The translations under genes and the position numbers were made by a program. This document shows positions 20,992-27,975 of a stretch of DNA of 52,233 nt, piece by piece; positions within the stretch are counted from its first letter, which is position 1; each line of letters starts with the position of its first letter. Source of the stretch: a virus; IMG/VR virus record IMGVR_UViG_3300046515_000113, positions 1 through 52,233 of that record; one strand, 5' to 3'. The notes under the pieces were generated by a model that saw only the letters and a list, made by a program, of their open reading frames with translations, did not search any database and was not told the DNA's origin.

Positions 20992-21423
20992 ATGACCATC
21001 GACAAACAAAAGCTCCAGAAGCTGCTGTGGGCAGAAGCCGCGTCCTACCGTGCCGATTGCGCAGACTGGAAGCGCAACACCGAGGCGCTGCAGGAATTCC
21101 TCGGGGAGAAGACGGTGGAGGAGGCGGCGCTCGATCTGCTGGCCGAGAACGAGCAGTTGAGGGCTGACAAGCACACGGTTGAGTGTCGGCTTGAAGTGAG
21201 CGAGGACACTCTGGGCTGTATTCGCGGTTGCCTTCGCTCTGCAGAGTCTGAGATCGACCAAATCAAGGCCGAGAACGAAGCGCTGCGCAAGGATGCTGAG
21301 CTCCTGCAGAACGCTGCCGATTTCGTGCAGAAGCTGTGTGATTCCGCAGGAAAGCAGCCAAGTGTGGCGACAGGGTATTTGCACGACATCCTGTCAACCA
21401 TGGGCAAGGATGGGCGGTCATGA
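20992..21423 (+). CDS. Ead/Ea22-like protein
   Basis: The 143-residue protein (DKQKLQKLLWAEAASYRADC, then LLAENEQLRADKHTVECRLE) resembles the Ead/Ea22 group of lambdoid phages, with an N-terminal helical unit and a coiled coil. AAGGAGG precedes the start. It ends in an ATGA overlap with the next gene. The role of the family is not settled. Confidence 0.7.
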   Translation: MTIDKQKLQKLLWAEAASYRADCADWKRNTEALQEFLGEKTVEEAALDLLAENEQLRADKHTVECRLEVSEDTLGCIRGCLRSAESEIDQIKAENEALRKDAELLQNAADFVQKLCDSAGKQPSVATGYLHDILSTMGKDGRS

Positions 21424-21890
21424 CCGACAAGATCAGCGTCAACTGCCAAGCCAAGCTTTCCGAAGCCATCACGCGGCTCAGCGCCATGTTCCGCGACAAG
21501 AAGTTCGTCGTTGTGTCGCTGCGCCCGGGAAAGGACCGCACGCTCGACCAAAACCGGCTGTGGTTCGCGATGTACAAGCGCATCGCAGAGATGACCCAGA
21601 TCGGCGACGAGGCCGACGCTCGCCGGTACTGCAAGTTGCACGTCGGCGTGCAGATCCTGCTGAACGAGGATGCCGGGTTTCAGGCTGAGTGGTACCGCGT
21701 CATGCGCCACCTTCCGTACGAGACGAAGCTGGCCATGATGGGCGGCTGCAAACTCTTCGGCCCGGACGGCTTCCCGGTGACCAGTCTGTTCAACCGCGCC
21801 CAAGGCGTGGCGTACACCGATCGCATCGTCGCGCGCTTCGCACAGCAGGGTGTGTACTTCGATGATCTGCTGAGCCAGGAGGCTGCATGA
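21420..21890 (+). CDS. NinB-like recombination protein
   Basis: A 156-residue protein whose centre reads GKDRTLDQNRLWFAMYKRIAEMT, close to the R(T/S)xxQNxxLW signature of lambda NinB (Orf), a recombination mediator that binds single-stranded DNA and SSB. Its place just before ninG in a nin-like region supports this. It overlaps both neighbours by ATGA. Confidence 0.65.
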   Translation: MTDKISVNCQAKLSEAITRLSAMFRDKKFVVVSLRPGKDRTLDQNRLWFAMYKRIAEMTQIGDEADARRYCKLHVGVQILLNEDAGFQAEWYRVMRHLPYETKLAMMGGCKLFGPDGFPVTSLFNRAQGVAYTDRIVARFAQQGVYFDDLLSQEAA

Positions 21891-22492
21891 CGATTGAACG
21901 GAGGCAGCCCAAGCCGAAGAAATGCCGCGTTTCTACTTGCAGGGCCTCATTCGTCCCATCGCGGATGGGGCAGGCGGTTTGCAGCCCGGCATGCGCATTG
22001 ATCGATGCGCCCAGGCATGAGCCGAAGGCACGTAAGGCGCTGGCTGACATTGAGCGCAAGGACATCAAGGTCCGCAAGGAGAAGTTGAAGAGCAGGGCGG
22101 ATCACCTGCGCGAAGCCCAAGCAGCGGTGAACGAATACGTCCGACTGCGTGACGCGCACCTGCCGTGCATCAGCTGCGACTCAATGCCGAACGATAACGA
22201 CCTGATGACCGGCAGCCGCTGGGACGCAGGCCACTACCGATCCGTCGGCGCCTGTCCCGAGCTGCGTTTCGAGCCGATGAACATCCACCGCCAGTGCGTG
22301 AAGTGCAACCGCAACCTTTCCGGCAACGCGGTCGAGTACCGCATCCGGTTGGTGCTGCGCATCGGCGCCGAAGTCGTGACATGGCTCGAAGGGCCTCATG
22401 AGCCCCGCAAGTACACCGTCGAAGAAATCAAAACCATCAAGGCCGAATACCGGGCCAAGACCCGAGAACTGAAAAAGGGGCAGGCAGCATGA
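21887..22492 (+). CDS. ninG: NinG/Rap-type recombination nuclease
   Basis: The 201-residue protein has the NinG layout. An N-terminal zinc finger (KCRVSTCRASFVPSRMGQAV then CSPAC) is followed by a helical Lys-rich linker and a C-terminal metal-binding nuclease part (CISCDS, WDAGHYRSVGACPELRF, NIHRQCVKCNRNLSG). In lambda, Rap resolves branched DNA such as Holliday junctions. ATGA overlaps link it to its neighbours. Confidence 0.9.
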   Translation: MTIERRQPKPKKCRVSTCRASFVPSRMGQAVCSPACALIDAPRHEPKARKALADIERKDIKVRKEKLKSRADHLREAQAAVNEYVRLRDAHLPCISCDSMPNDNDLMTGSRWDAGHYRSVGACPELRFEPMNIHRQCVKCNRNLSGNAVEYRIRLVLRIGAEVVTWLEGPHEPRKYTVEEIKTIKAEYRAKTRELKKGQAA

Positions 22493-23166
22493 AATTGATC
22501 AACGCACGTCAAGCGTGGACAGATGCACAGCATGAGTCGAACGCCTCAATCAGTGCGGCAGCAGCTGACCGGGCAAAATCCGCGACTGTCGTCCGGAAGG
22601 AGAAGGCCGCGCTTCGAGAGGTCATCTTTGCCGCCCAGGGAGAGGACAAGGAAGAGCGCATCATGGCTGTGCGCCAGAAGATCCACATTGCCGAGACGCG
22701 CCGGGCGCCTATTGGCCGTTCGACACATCGGGCCGCTCACCTGGTGACCATGGGGAAGGTGCAGAAGGCGATCGAGTCGTTGCCGTTCCAGGTGCAGCAG
22801 TTGGGGCACTACCTCTACCACCCGTGCATGACCGTTGTTCACATGCTCAACGCCGAGAAGCTGATCTGGTCGGATACCGACTTCAGTGCGCTGACAGAAG
22901 CCAAGGCGGCGAAGGTGCACTGCCTGATCACCTGCGCTCTGCAGTCCTACAAGGCCGAGGCGAACGGTGGTGACGCGTGGGGGCCAGCTCGAGTGGCTGA
23001 CGCCATGATGAAGCTGTACGGGATCGCTATCCAGCCTAAGCACTGGGATCGCGATTGGCTCGACATCTGGAATTTCCTGCGAAAGGCTATCGAGGAAGTG
23101 GATATTCAGGCACAACAGCCGGTGTGGCAGGTTATTCACGCAGAAAAATCAGAGGATGCGGCATAA
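22489..23166 (+). CDS. Hypothetical protein in the Q (late regulator) position
   Basis: The 225-residue protein has a charged N-terminal helix region and a C-terminal half reading VQQLGHYLYHPCMTVVHMLNAEKLIW, then WLDIWNFLRKAIEEV. It ends the early operon and is followed by three terminators and the late genes. This position fits an antiterminator like lambda Q, but I see no sequence proof. Confidence 0.6.
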   Translation: MKLINARQAWTDAQHESNASISAAAADRAKSATVVRKEKAALREVIFAAQGEDKEERIMAVRQKIHIAETRRAPIGRSTHRAAHLVTMGKVQKAIESLPFQVQQLGHYLYHPCMTVVHMLNAEKLIWSDTDFSALTEAKAAKVHCLITCALQSYKAEANGGDAWGPARVADAMMKLYGIAIQPKHWDRDWLDIWNFLRKAIEEVDIQAQQPVWQVIHAEKSEDAA

Positions 23167-23242
23167 AGGTGTTGCCATGGTGGGGAATTTGATGTACTTT
23201 TCCCACACTGCGCAACTTACCTCCAGCGCACGACCACTTCAG

Positions 23243-23269
23243 AGCCTCGCCAACGTGCGGGGCTTTTTT
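23243..23269 (+). terminator. Terminator 1 after the early operon
   Basis: AGCCTCGC (23243-23250) pairs with GCGGGGCT (23257-23264), one G-U, followed by six T. Confidence 0.8.
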
Positions 23270-23309
23270 ATGCGCTGCCGGGTTTCGTCCGCCGCGCACC
23301 CTATTCAGG

Positions 23310-23335
23310 GCCTCTGCATTCGCGGAGGCTTTTTT
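23310..23335 (+). terminator. Terminator 2
   Basis: GCCTCTGC (23310-23317) pairs with GCGGAGGC (23322-23329) around ATTC, followed by six T. Confidence 0.8.
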
Positions 23336-23356
23336 GTAGTCGCCAGAATGCAAAAA

Positions 23357-23380
23357 GCCCCGACAGGATCGGGGCATTTT
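23357..23380 (+). terminator. Terminator 3
   Basis: GCCCCGA (23357-23363) pairs with TCGGGGC (23369-23375), followed by ATTTTC. Upstream AAAAA allows some action on the other strand. The three hairpins fill most of the 360-base gap before the com-like gene, and I see no other gene in it. Confidence 0.75.
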
Positions 23381-23530
23381 CATTGGCGCGGATAAAGAGA
23401 GGGCGACTCCATAGGGTGCTGTAACACCCAAGGAGACGCCAGATCGCAGAATGTGCCTGCAAGCCAGCCAAGGCCCTCACTGCTCGCGCGAGCGGGGCGG
23501 AGCCTAGCAGAAAATCAAACGGACTTGCAG

Positions 23531-23713
23531 ATGTTGAAAGAATGCAGATGTGGAAAATGCAACAGACTTCTCGCCCGCGTGGGTGAGTTTACCGAGCTCC
23601 AGATCAAATGCTCCCGATGCGGGACGTTGAATCATGAGAAGGCCACGAGCCTCGAGCGATCGCCTTTGAGCGACATGAAAGCGGAATCCTCCGCGAACAA
23701 TCATTCGACTTAA
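23531..23713 (+). CDS. com: Com-like zinc-finger protein
   Basis: The 60-residue protein starts with KECRCGKCNRLLARVG and continues ELQIKCSRCGTLNHEK, two CxxC pairs spaced as in phage Mu Com, the translational activator of mom. No mom-like gene follows. The next gene is an unrelated beta-rich protein. The start was chosen by homology; the ribosome site is poor. It may control translation of another phage mRNA. Confidence 0.75.
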   Translation: MLKECRCGKCNRLLARVGEFTELQIKCSRCGTLNHEKATSLERSPLSDMKAESSANNHST

Positions 23714-23725
23714 AAGGTGTAAAAA

Positions 23726-24046
23726 ATGGAAGCAGTAACTGTTGGTGCAAAATTCTTCACTTCGGACACATACGGTGTAAGCGCAATTATCAAGCCGGCT
23801 GACAACGTCGCAGGTGCCGTAATTCGAACCGCGTCTGTGAGCGGCAGTGCTCTATCCGGTCTCATCACCGGTACCGTGGCCCCGTTGAATGGGTCTGATT
23901 ATGCCGGTAAGCCCGTCTTGATGACTTTGGGTAGTGGCTCTCAGAATCTTTCGTATCCGATCCAACTGCCGCCTGGTTATGGCCTTTGGATCACTTCGAA
24001 CAGCGGCCCGAGCCGCGCTTGTGTGACCTACGACCTGTTGCCTTAA
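23726..24046 (+). CDS. Beta-rich protein of unknown role
   Basis: A 106-residue protein preceded by AAAAGGTG. It is rich in Ser, Gly, Thr and Val (AGAVIRTASVSGSALSGLIT, LPPGYGLWITSN) with no charged helices, like small structural or decoration proteins. It stands between com and holin and is followed by two terminators. Function not recognised. Confidence 0.6.
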   Translation: MEAVTVGAKFFTSDTYGVSAIIKPADNVAGAVIRTASVSGSALSGLITGTVAPLNGSDYAGKPVLMTLGSGSQNLSYPIQLPPGYGLWITSNSGPSRACVTYDLLP

Positions 24047-24052
24047 AAGGAT

Positions 24053-24075
24053 GGGCCGCTAACGCGGCCCTTTCC
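24053..24075 (+). terminator. Terminator after the beta-rich protein gene
   Basis: GGGCCGC (24053-24059) pairs with GCGGCCC (24064-24070) around TAAC, followed by TTTCC. Confidence 0.65.
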
Positions 24076-24088
24076 TAACCAAATTTCA

Positions 24089-24115
24089 AGCCTCAGCACT
24101 CGCTGGGGCTTTTTC
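24089..24115 (+). terminator. Second terminator before the lysis genes
   Basis: AGCCTCAGC (24089-24097) pairs with GCTGGGGCT (24102-24110), one G-U, followed by five T. Confidence 0.8.
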
Positions 24116-24202
24116 GTTTTCGGCTCCCCACACCCATAGCCCCGAGCTGGGAGTGCAGCGGACGCCGGATTTATCAATCTCCCCATGGGGGAGGCAACCC
24201 GG

Positions 24203-24526
24203 ATGCCAAACATGCCTGACAAGCCAGACACATGGGCCAAGATCTGGCTGGCGTTGAGCAATCCGCTCTGGCAGGGCGTGATCATGTCCATCACCGTATC
24301 GTTGCTTCGAGTCATGTACGACGCGAAGGAAACCAGTAAGCGCCGGATTGTGTTCGAGGCGCTGATCTGCGGATCGCTGAGCTTGGTCGCGTCCAGCATT
24401 ATCGAGTGGATGGCCTGGCCTTCCAGTTTGTCGGTCGCTGCCGGTGGCACGATCGGCTTTCTTGGCGTGACAGCCATACGCGAACTGGTGACCCGATTCC
24501 TTGGTCGCAAGGCGGATGCCGCATGA
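24203..24526 (+). CDS. Holin
   Basis: The 107-residue protein has hydrophobic helices at about 23-37 (GVIMSITVSLLRVMY), 50-67 (ALICGSLSLVASSIIEWM) and 74-90 (SVAAGGTIGFLGVTAI), and a basic C-terminus. It resembles the lambda-type phage holins of Pseudomonas. It should form the membrane lesion that triggers lysis. The start at 24203 has GGAGG eight bases upstream. The stop overlaps the Rz-like gene by ATGA. Confidence 0.85.
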   Translation: MPNMPDKPDTWAKIWLALSNPLWQGVIMSITVSLLRVMYDAKETSKRRIVFEALICGSLSLVASSIIEWMAWPSSLSVAAGGTIGFLGVTAIRELVTRFLGRKADAA

Positions 24527-24909
24527 AGGCCTTCGCTGCTGCAATCATCATTGCCCTGGTCGGCCTGCTCCTCATTGGAATCCAGCAGTCGCGCGTCATC
24601 GCCCTTCGCGGGGAGGTGGCATTCGAAGCCAGCGAGAAGAAGAAGGCGGTGGACGCCAACCTCGAAAGCCAAGCCACGATCACCACGCTGCGCGCCGAAG
24701 CCCAGCGCAACGCCGATTACCAGAAAGACCTGAACAAGCGGTTACAGGCCAGTCAGGCCAAAGCCAAAAAGGCGGAGAAGAACTTTGAAGAACTCAAGCG
24801 CAACAGCAAGCCTGTTCGTGATTGGGCTGCTCAGCCTCTGCCTGACGGCCTGCGCGGGAAAGCCGTCAGTGGTAACAAAGACAGCGGCAGTAAGGGTCGA
24901 ACCCCCTGA
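24523..24909 (+). CDS. Rz: i-spanin (Rz-like)
   Basis: The 128-residue protein has one N-terminal transmembrane segment (AFAAAIIIALVGLLLIGI) and a long periplasmic coiled coil (KKKAVDANLESQATITTLRA, KDLNKRLQASQAKAKKAEKN). This is the inner-membrane spanin layout. It should bridge to the outer-membrane Rz1 and fuse the membranes in the last step of lysis. It is coupled to the holin. Confidence 0.9.
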   Translation: MKAFAAAIIIALVGLLLIGIQQSRVIALRGEVAFEASEKKKAVDANLESQATITTLRAEAQRNADYQKDLNKRLQASQAKAKKAEKNFEELKRNSKPVRDWAAQPLPDGLRGKAVSGNKDSGSKGRTP

Positions 24910-25051
24910 GCTGGTGCCATGTGAGCGGGTAGCCGATGAAGACCTCGCTGACAACGGCCAGCTGTGGGAGCTGAAGAACCAGGCCATCAACCTGCTCGAC
25001 ACTTGCGCAGATCAGGTGGACGCGCAAATCAAGCGCAGTCAGAGCAAATAG
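24785..25051 (+). CDS. Rz1: o-spanin lipoprotein (Rz1-like), overlapping Rz
   Basis: The 88-residue protein starts at TTG 24785 with GGAG seven bases upstream. A signal peptide ends in the lipobox LTAC (Cys23). The mature part has the Pro-containing stretch RVEPPELVPCE and a C-terminal helix. It begins inside Rz in another frame and extends past it, the usual overlapped Rz/Rz1 layout. It is longer than lambda Rz1 (60 residues). Confidence 0.85.
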   Translation: MKNSSATASLFVIGLLSLCLTACAGKPSVVTKTAAVRVEPPELVPCERVADEDLADNGQLWELKNQAINLLDTCADQVDAQIKRSQSK

Positions 25052-25053
25052 GT

Positions 25054-25089
25054 CGCGACACGTTCCGCGAGAGTGCAAATTGTGTCGCG
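25054..25089. repeat. 36-bp dyad element, copy C
   Basis: Arms CGCGACAC (25054-25061) and GTGTCGCG (25082-25089) with a 20-base gap. Each arm is part of a longer palindromic half (GTGTCGCGACAC at 25082-25093). This copy lies between Rz1 and the next gene, just before its ribosome site. Confidence 0.7.
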
Positions 25090-25108
25090 ACACTAAAAGG
25101 AGAGAGCC

Positions 25109-25384
25109 ATGAGTAACGGATATACCAGCCCAACCTGCCGCGGTGACATGAAACTCGGCACAGGCTGCGGGCGCTGTGTGCGATGCGCAGTTTTCAAGCC
25201 TGCCGAGATTCACCATCTTGCGGACCATCGCCCGCACTTGGTGGTGGCGGCGAGTAATGGCGCCCATTCCATCCCGCGCGCCCTGATCCAGTCAGTGATC
25301 GACGGTAAGCAGCCATCCACCATCCTTACCGAACCGGTAGTGCAGCGCATCATCGAAGAGTGGCTGCAGAAGGTGAACCCGTGA
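25109..25384 (+). CDS. Hypothetical protein with Cys cluster
   Basis: A 91-residue protein. Its N-terminal part has four Cys (PTCRGDMKLGTGCGRCVRCAVF) that could bind zinc, followed by a helical half (SIPRALIQSVIDG, VVQRIIEEWLQKV). AAGGAG precedes the start. The stop overlaps the next start by GTGA. Function unknown. Confidence 0.65.
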   Translation: MSNGYTSPTCRGDMKLGTGCGRCVRCAVFKPAEIHHLADHRPHLVVAASNGAHSIPRALIQSVIDGKQPSTILTEPVVQRIIEEWLQKVNP

Positions 25385-25635
25385 CCGCCAAGCTGATCGA
25401 TTTCAAGCGCGAGGGATGGCGCGACGCCGCCAAGACCCTACGCAAGATCGCGGACGACCTTGATGCAGGCGTTCATCCGGAGTGCGCCGTAGGCGCCTTG
25501 ACCCTGATCGGCCCGAAAGGGCAGGTGACTGTGTTCGGGCTCGGCCCAAAGTGCGACGACCTGCAATGCCTGGGTGCTATGCGCCTGGGTGAGCAGAAGC
25601 TGATTGATGTGTTGCTGGACGGCGGGGAAGGGTAA
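25381..25635 (+). CDS. Hypothetical phage protein
   Basis: An 84-residue protein with GTG start and AAGGTG six bases upstream. It has a helical start (REGWRDAAKTLRKIADDLDAG) and a beta-rich end (GALTLIGPKGQVTVFGLG). Such proteins are common just before the packaging genes in Pseudomonas phages. Function unknown. Confidence 0.6.
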   Translation: MTAKLIDFKREGWRDAAKTLRKIADDLDAGVHPECAVGALTLIGPKGQVTVFGLGPKCDDLQCLGAMRLGEQKLIDVLLDGGEG

Positions 25636-25666
25636 GTGTGCCGCAGGTGAGTGCGGCACGGGTGGA

Positions 25667-25864
25667 TCACTTGACCTTCAAAGCTTCTTGAATCTGATCT
25701 GCGTACTTGCTGAGATTGTCAAACTCGTCAGCAACAACTGTTCCGTATGTAGGGGCGTTTGTGACCTTTGACTGAATCACGCTAAGCGCCGCAGATACCG
25801 CCAGCGCCCTCTTATCTTCAGCAGATTGGTTGTATGCACTGTATTTGCTGAGGTCGATCGACAT
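25667..25864 (-). CDS. Small reverse-strand gene before the terminase
   Basis: A 65-residue helical protein (SIDLSKYSAYNQSAEDKRAL, then SKYADQIQEALKVK) on the strand opposite to the late genes, with AAGGAG seven bases before the start. Its orientation suggests expression in the lysogen, i.e. a moron-like gene. No family recognised. Confidence 0.6.
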   Translation of the reverse strand: MSIDLSKYSAYNQSAEDKRALAVSAALSVIQSKVTNAPTYGTVVADEFDNLSKYADQIQEALKVK

Positions 25865-25953
25865 GTATTGCTCCTTGCGTTGAGTTGATCCCTACCAATA
25901 CCGGCAACACGCGACTATTTCAATATCGACCTTAGGCCTACCTGAGACAATTT

Positions 25954-26478
25954 ATGACAACCAAGCAACCCGACTGGGAGGCGATCGAACGAGCCTACCG
26001 GGCAGGTTCGCTTTCCCTGCGTTCCATCGCTGACAAGTACGACACCAACGAAGGCACAGTACGCAGCAGAGCAAAGAAGCATGGCTGGTTGCGTGACCTC
26101 ACTGAGCAGGTACGCACCGCAACGAAAGAAAAGCTTTCACGCAAAGCTTCACGCAGTGACGTCACGCAGCGTGATGTGCGTGAAGATGCGCAAATCGTCG
26201 AGGAGGCTGCAACAGAGGCGGCTTCCGTTGTGCTGGCTCACCGCATGGATCTTGCGCAGTGGCGCTCGATCTCGAACAAGCTGCGTGATGCGCTGGAAGA
26301 CATCGAGGTGACCGAAGACAACATCGGCGACTTCTCCCGATCGCTCAACGCAGGCGTCGATGCTCAGCTCAAGGTCATCAAGGGCGAACGCCAGGCCTAC
26401 AACCTCGACACGGAAGAGGGCGACAAGACAGTCGACACTCTGGCCGCGATGATGGACGAACTATCGAAGGACGCCTGA
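25954..26478 (+). CDS. terS: Terminase small subunit
   Basis: The 174-residue protein has an N-terminal helix-turn-helix (WEAIERAYRAGSLSLRSIADKYDTNEGTVRSRAKKHGW, residues 8-45) typical of small terminase subunits, then a helical oligomerisation region. It should recognise the packaging site and hand DNA to TerL encoded next. TCACGCA iterons lie within the gene. Confidence 0.85.
   Translation: MTTKQPDWEAIERAYRAGSLSLRSIADKYDTNEGTVRSRAKKHGWLRDLTEQVRTATKEKLSRKASRSDVTQRDVREDAQIVEEAATEAASVVLAHRMDLAQWRSISNKLRDALEDIEVTEDNIGDFSRSLNAGVDAQLKVIKGERQAYNLDTEEGDKTVDTLAAMMDELSKDA
26137..26183 (+). other. TCACGCA iteron cluster in terS (candidate packaging site)
   Basis: TCACGCA occurs at 26137, 26149 and 26162, and its complement TGCGTGA at 26177. 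Direct spacings are 12 and 13 bp. Small-terminase binding sites are often clustered repeats within or beside terS. Confidence 0.4.
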
Positions 26479-26479
26479 C

Positions 26480-27967
26480 ATGAAGCCCGAGCACATGAAG
26501 CTGCTCCGGGATAAGCGTTGGCGGTTGAACAATCTCTACTTCATCACCGACAAGAAGGGCAAGAAAGTCCGCTTCCGGATGACGGACGAGCAGATTGAAT
26601 ACTTCGACGGGATGCATACCCGCAACATCATCCTGAAGGCTCGGCAGCTCGGTTTCACGACTGAGTGCTGCATCATCCAGTTGGACGCCGCTCTGTTCGA
26701 GTCGGCCAAGTGCGCGTTGATCGCCCATACCCTGAACGACGCCAAGCGCCTGTTTCGGGAGAAGGTCAAATATGCCTACGACAACCTGCCTAAAGAGATA
26801 CGCGCCGCCAATCCTGCTTCTAACGATGCTGCTGGTGAGCTTGTGTTCAGCAAAGGCGGATCGCTCTACGTGTCCACGTCCTTCCGGGGCGGGACTCTAC
26901 GGTATCTGCACGTATCCGAGTTCGGGAAGATCTGCGCCAAGTTTCCACACAAGGCGCGCGAGATCGTCACCGGCGCGTTTGAGGCGGTGGCCACTGATTG
27001 CTTCGTCACGATTGAATCGACGGCAGAGGGACGGGCCGGTTACTTCTTCGACTACTCGCAGAGCGCAGAGAAGCAACTTCTGTCCGGTACGCCGCTCGGC
27101 AAGCTGGACTGGAAGTTCTTCTTCTTCAGCTGGTGGAAGAATAAGGCCTACTGGCTCGATCCGGCCGAGGCGATCATCCCGCAGCGGCTGACCGACTACT
27201 TCAACGAACTGTTCGCCAAGCACGGCATCGACACGAACCCGGGGCAGCGCGCCTGGTACGCCGCCAAGGAGAAGACCCTCGGCGACGACATGAAGCGGGA
27301 ATACCCTTCGATCCCTGCCGAAGCCTTCCAGCAGTCGATCGAGGGCGCCTACTACGCCCAGCAGTTCACGAAGCTGTATGCCGCTCAGCGCATCGGCACG
27401 CTGCCAGACAACAGCCACCTGCCGGTGATGACCTTCTGGGACATCGGCGTCGGTGACTCCACGGCCATCTGGTTCGTGCGTCAGGTCGGCAACGAGTACC
27501 ACGTCATCGACTTCTACCAGAACAGCGGGGAAGGCCTGCGGCACTACATGAAGGTGTTGAAGGACAAGGGTTACACCTACTCCGAGCACTGGGGTCCGCA
27601 CGACATCGACAACCGCGAGTTCGGCAGCGATGCCAAGACCCGCCGGGAAATGGCGCGCGAAGGCTACGAGATCGACGGCCAGCACTACCGCATGACGTTC
27701 CAGGTCGTGCCGAAGATCGGCGTGGATGACGGCATCGATCAGGCGCGAGAGATCCTTGCCCACTGCGCCTTTGACGAGGCGAAGTGCGAAGAGGGCATCA
27801 CCGCGCTGGAGAACTACCGCAAAGAGTGGGACGACAAGAAGGGCTGCTGGAAAGACCGGCCGCTTCACGACTGGGCGTCTCACCCTGCTGACGCATGGCG
27901 CTACTTCGCAGTCGCGAAGAGCAAGCGCGTAGCAGTCACGCACATTCCTGTCACATTCAGCTTCTGA
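26480..27967 (+). CDS. terL: Terminase large subunit
   Basis: The 495-residue protein has a variant Walker A (KARQLGFTT, residues 53-61) and ATPase-region features (HVSEFGKI, TIESTAEGRAG). The C-terminal nuclease domain has the acidic residue in FWDIGVGDSTAIW (about 320) and the late box DWASHPADAWRY. It pumps DNA into the prohead and cuts concatemers. AAGGA lies before the start, two bases after the terS stop. Confidence 0.95.
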   Translation: MKPEHMKLLRDKRWRLNNLYFITDKKGKKVRFRMTDEQIEYFDGMHTRNIILKARQLGFTTECCIIQLDAALFESAKCALIAHTLNDAKRLFREKVKYAYDNLPKEIRAANPASNDAAGELVFSKGGSLYVSTSFRGGTLRYLHVSEFGKICAKFPHKAREIVTGAFEAVATDCFVTIESTAEGRAGYFFDYSQSAEKQLLSGTPLGKLDWKFFFFSWWKNKAYWLDPAEAIIPQRLTDYFNELFAKHGIDTNPGQRAWYAAKEKTLGDDMKREYPSIPAEAFQQSIEGAYYAQQFTKLYAAQRIGTLPDNSHLPVMTFWDIGVGDSTAIWFVRQVGNEYHVIDFYQNSGEGLRHYMKVLKDKGYTYSEHWGPHDIDNREFGSDAKTRREMAREGYEIDGQHYRMTFQVVPKIGVDDGIDQAREILAHCAFDEAKCEEGITALENYRKEWDDKKGCWKDRPLHDWASHPADAWRYFAVAKSKRVAVTHIPVTFSF

Positions 27968-27975
27968 GGCCATCC

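Noticed and set aside
25888-25910. Possible sixth CI/Cro operator (CAATACCGGC) before terS
   Set aside because: Only one half-site matches; the second half (ACACGC) does not, and no promoter is visible around it.
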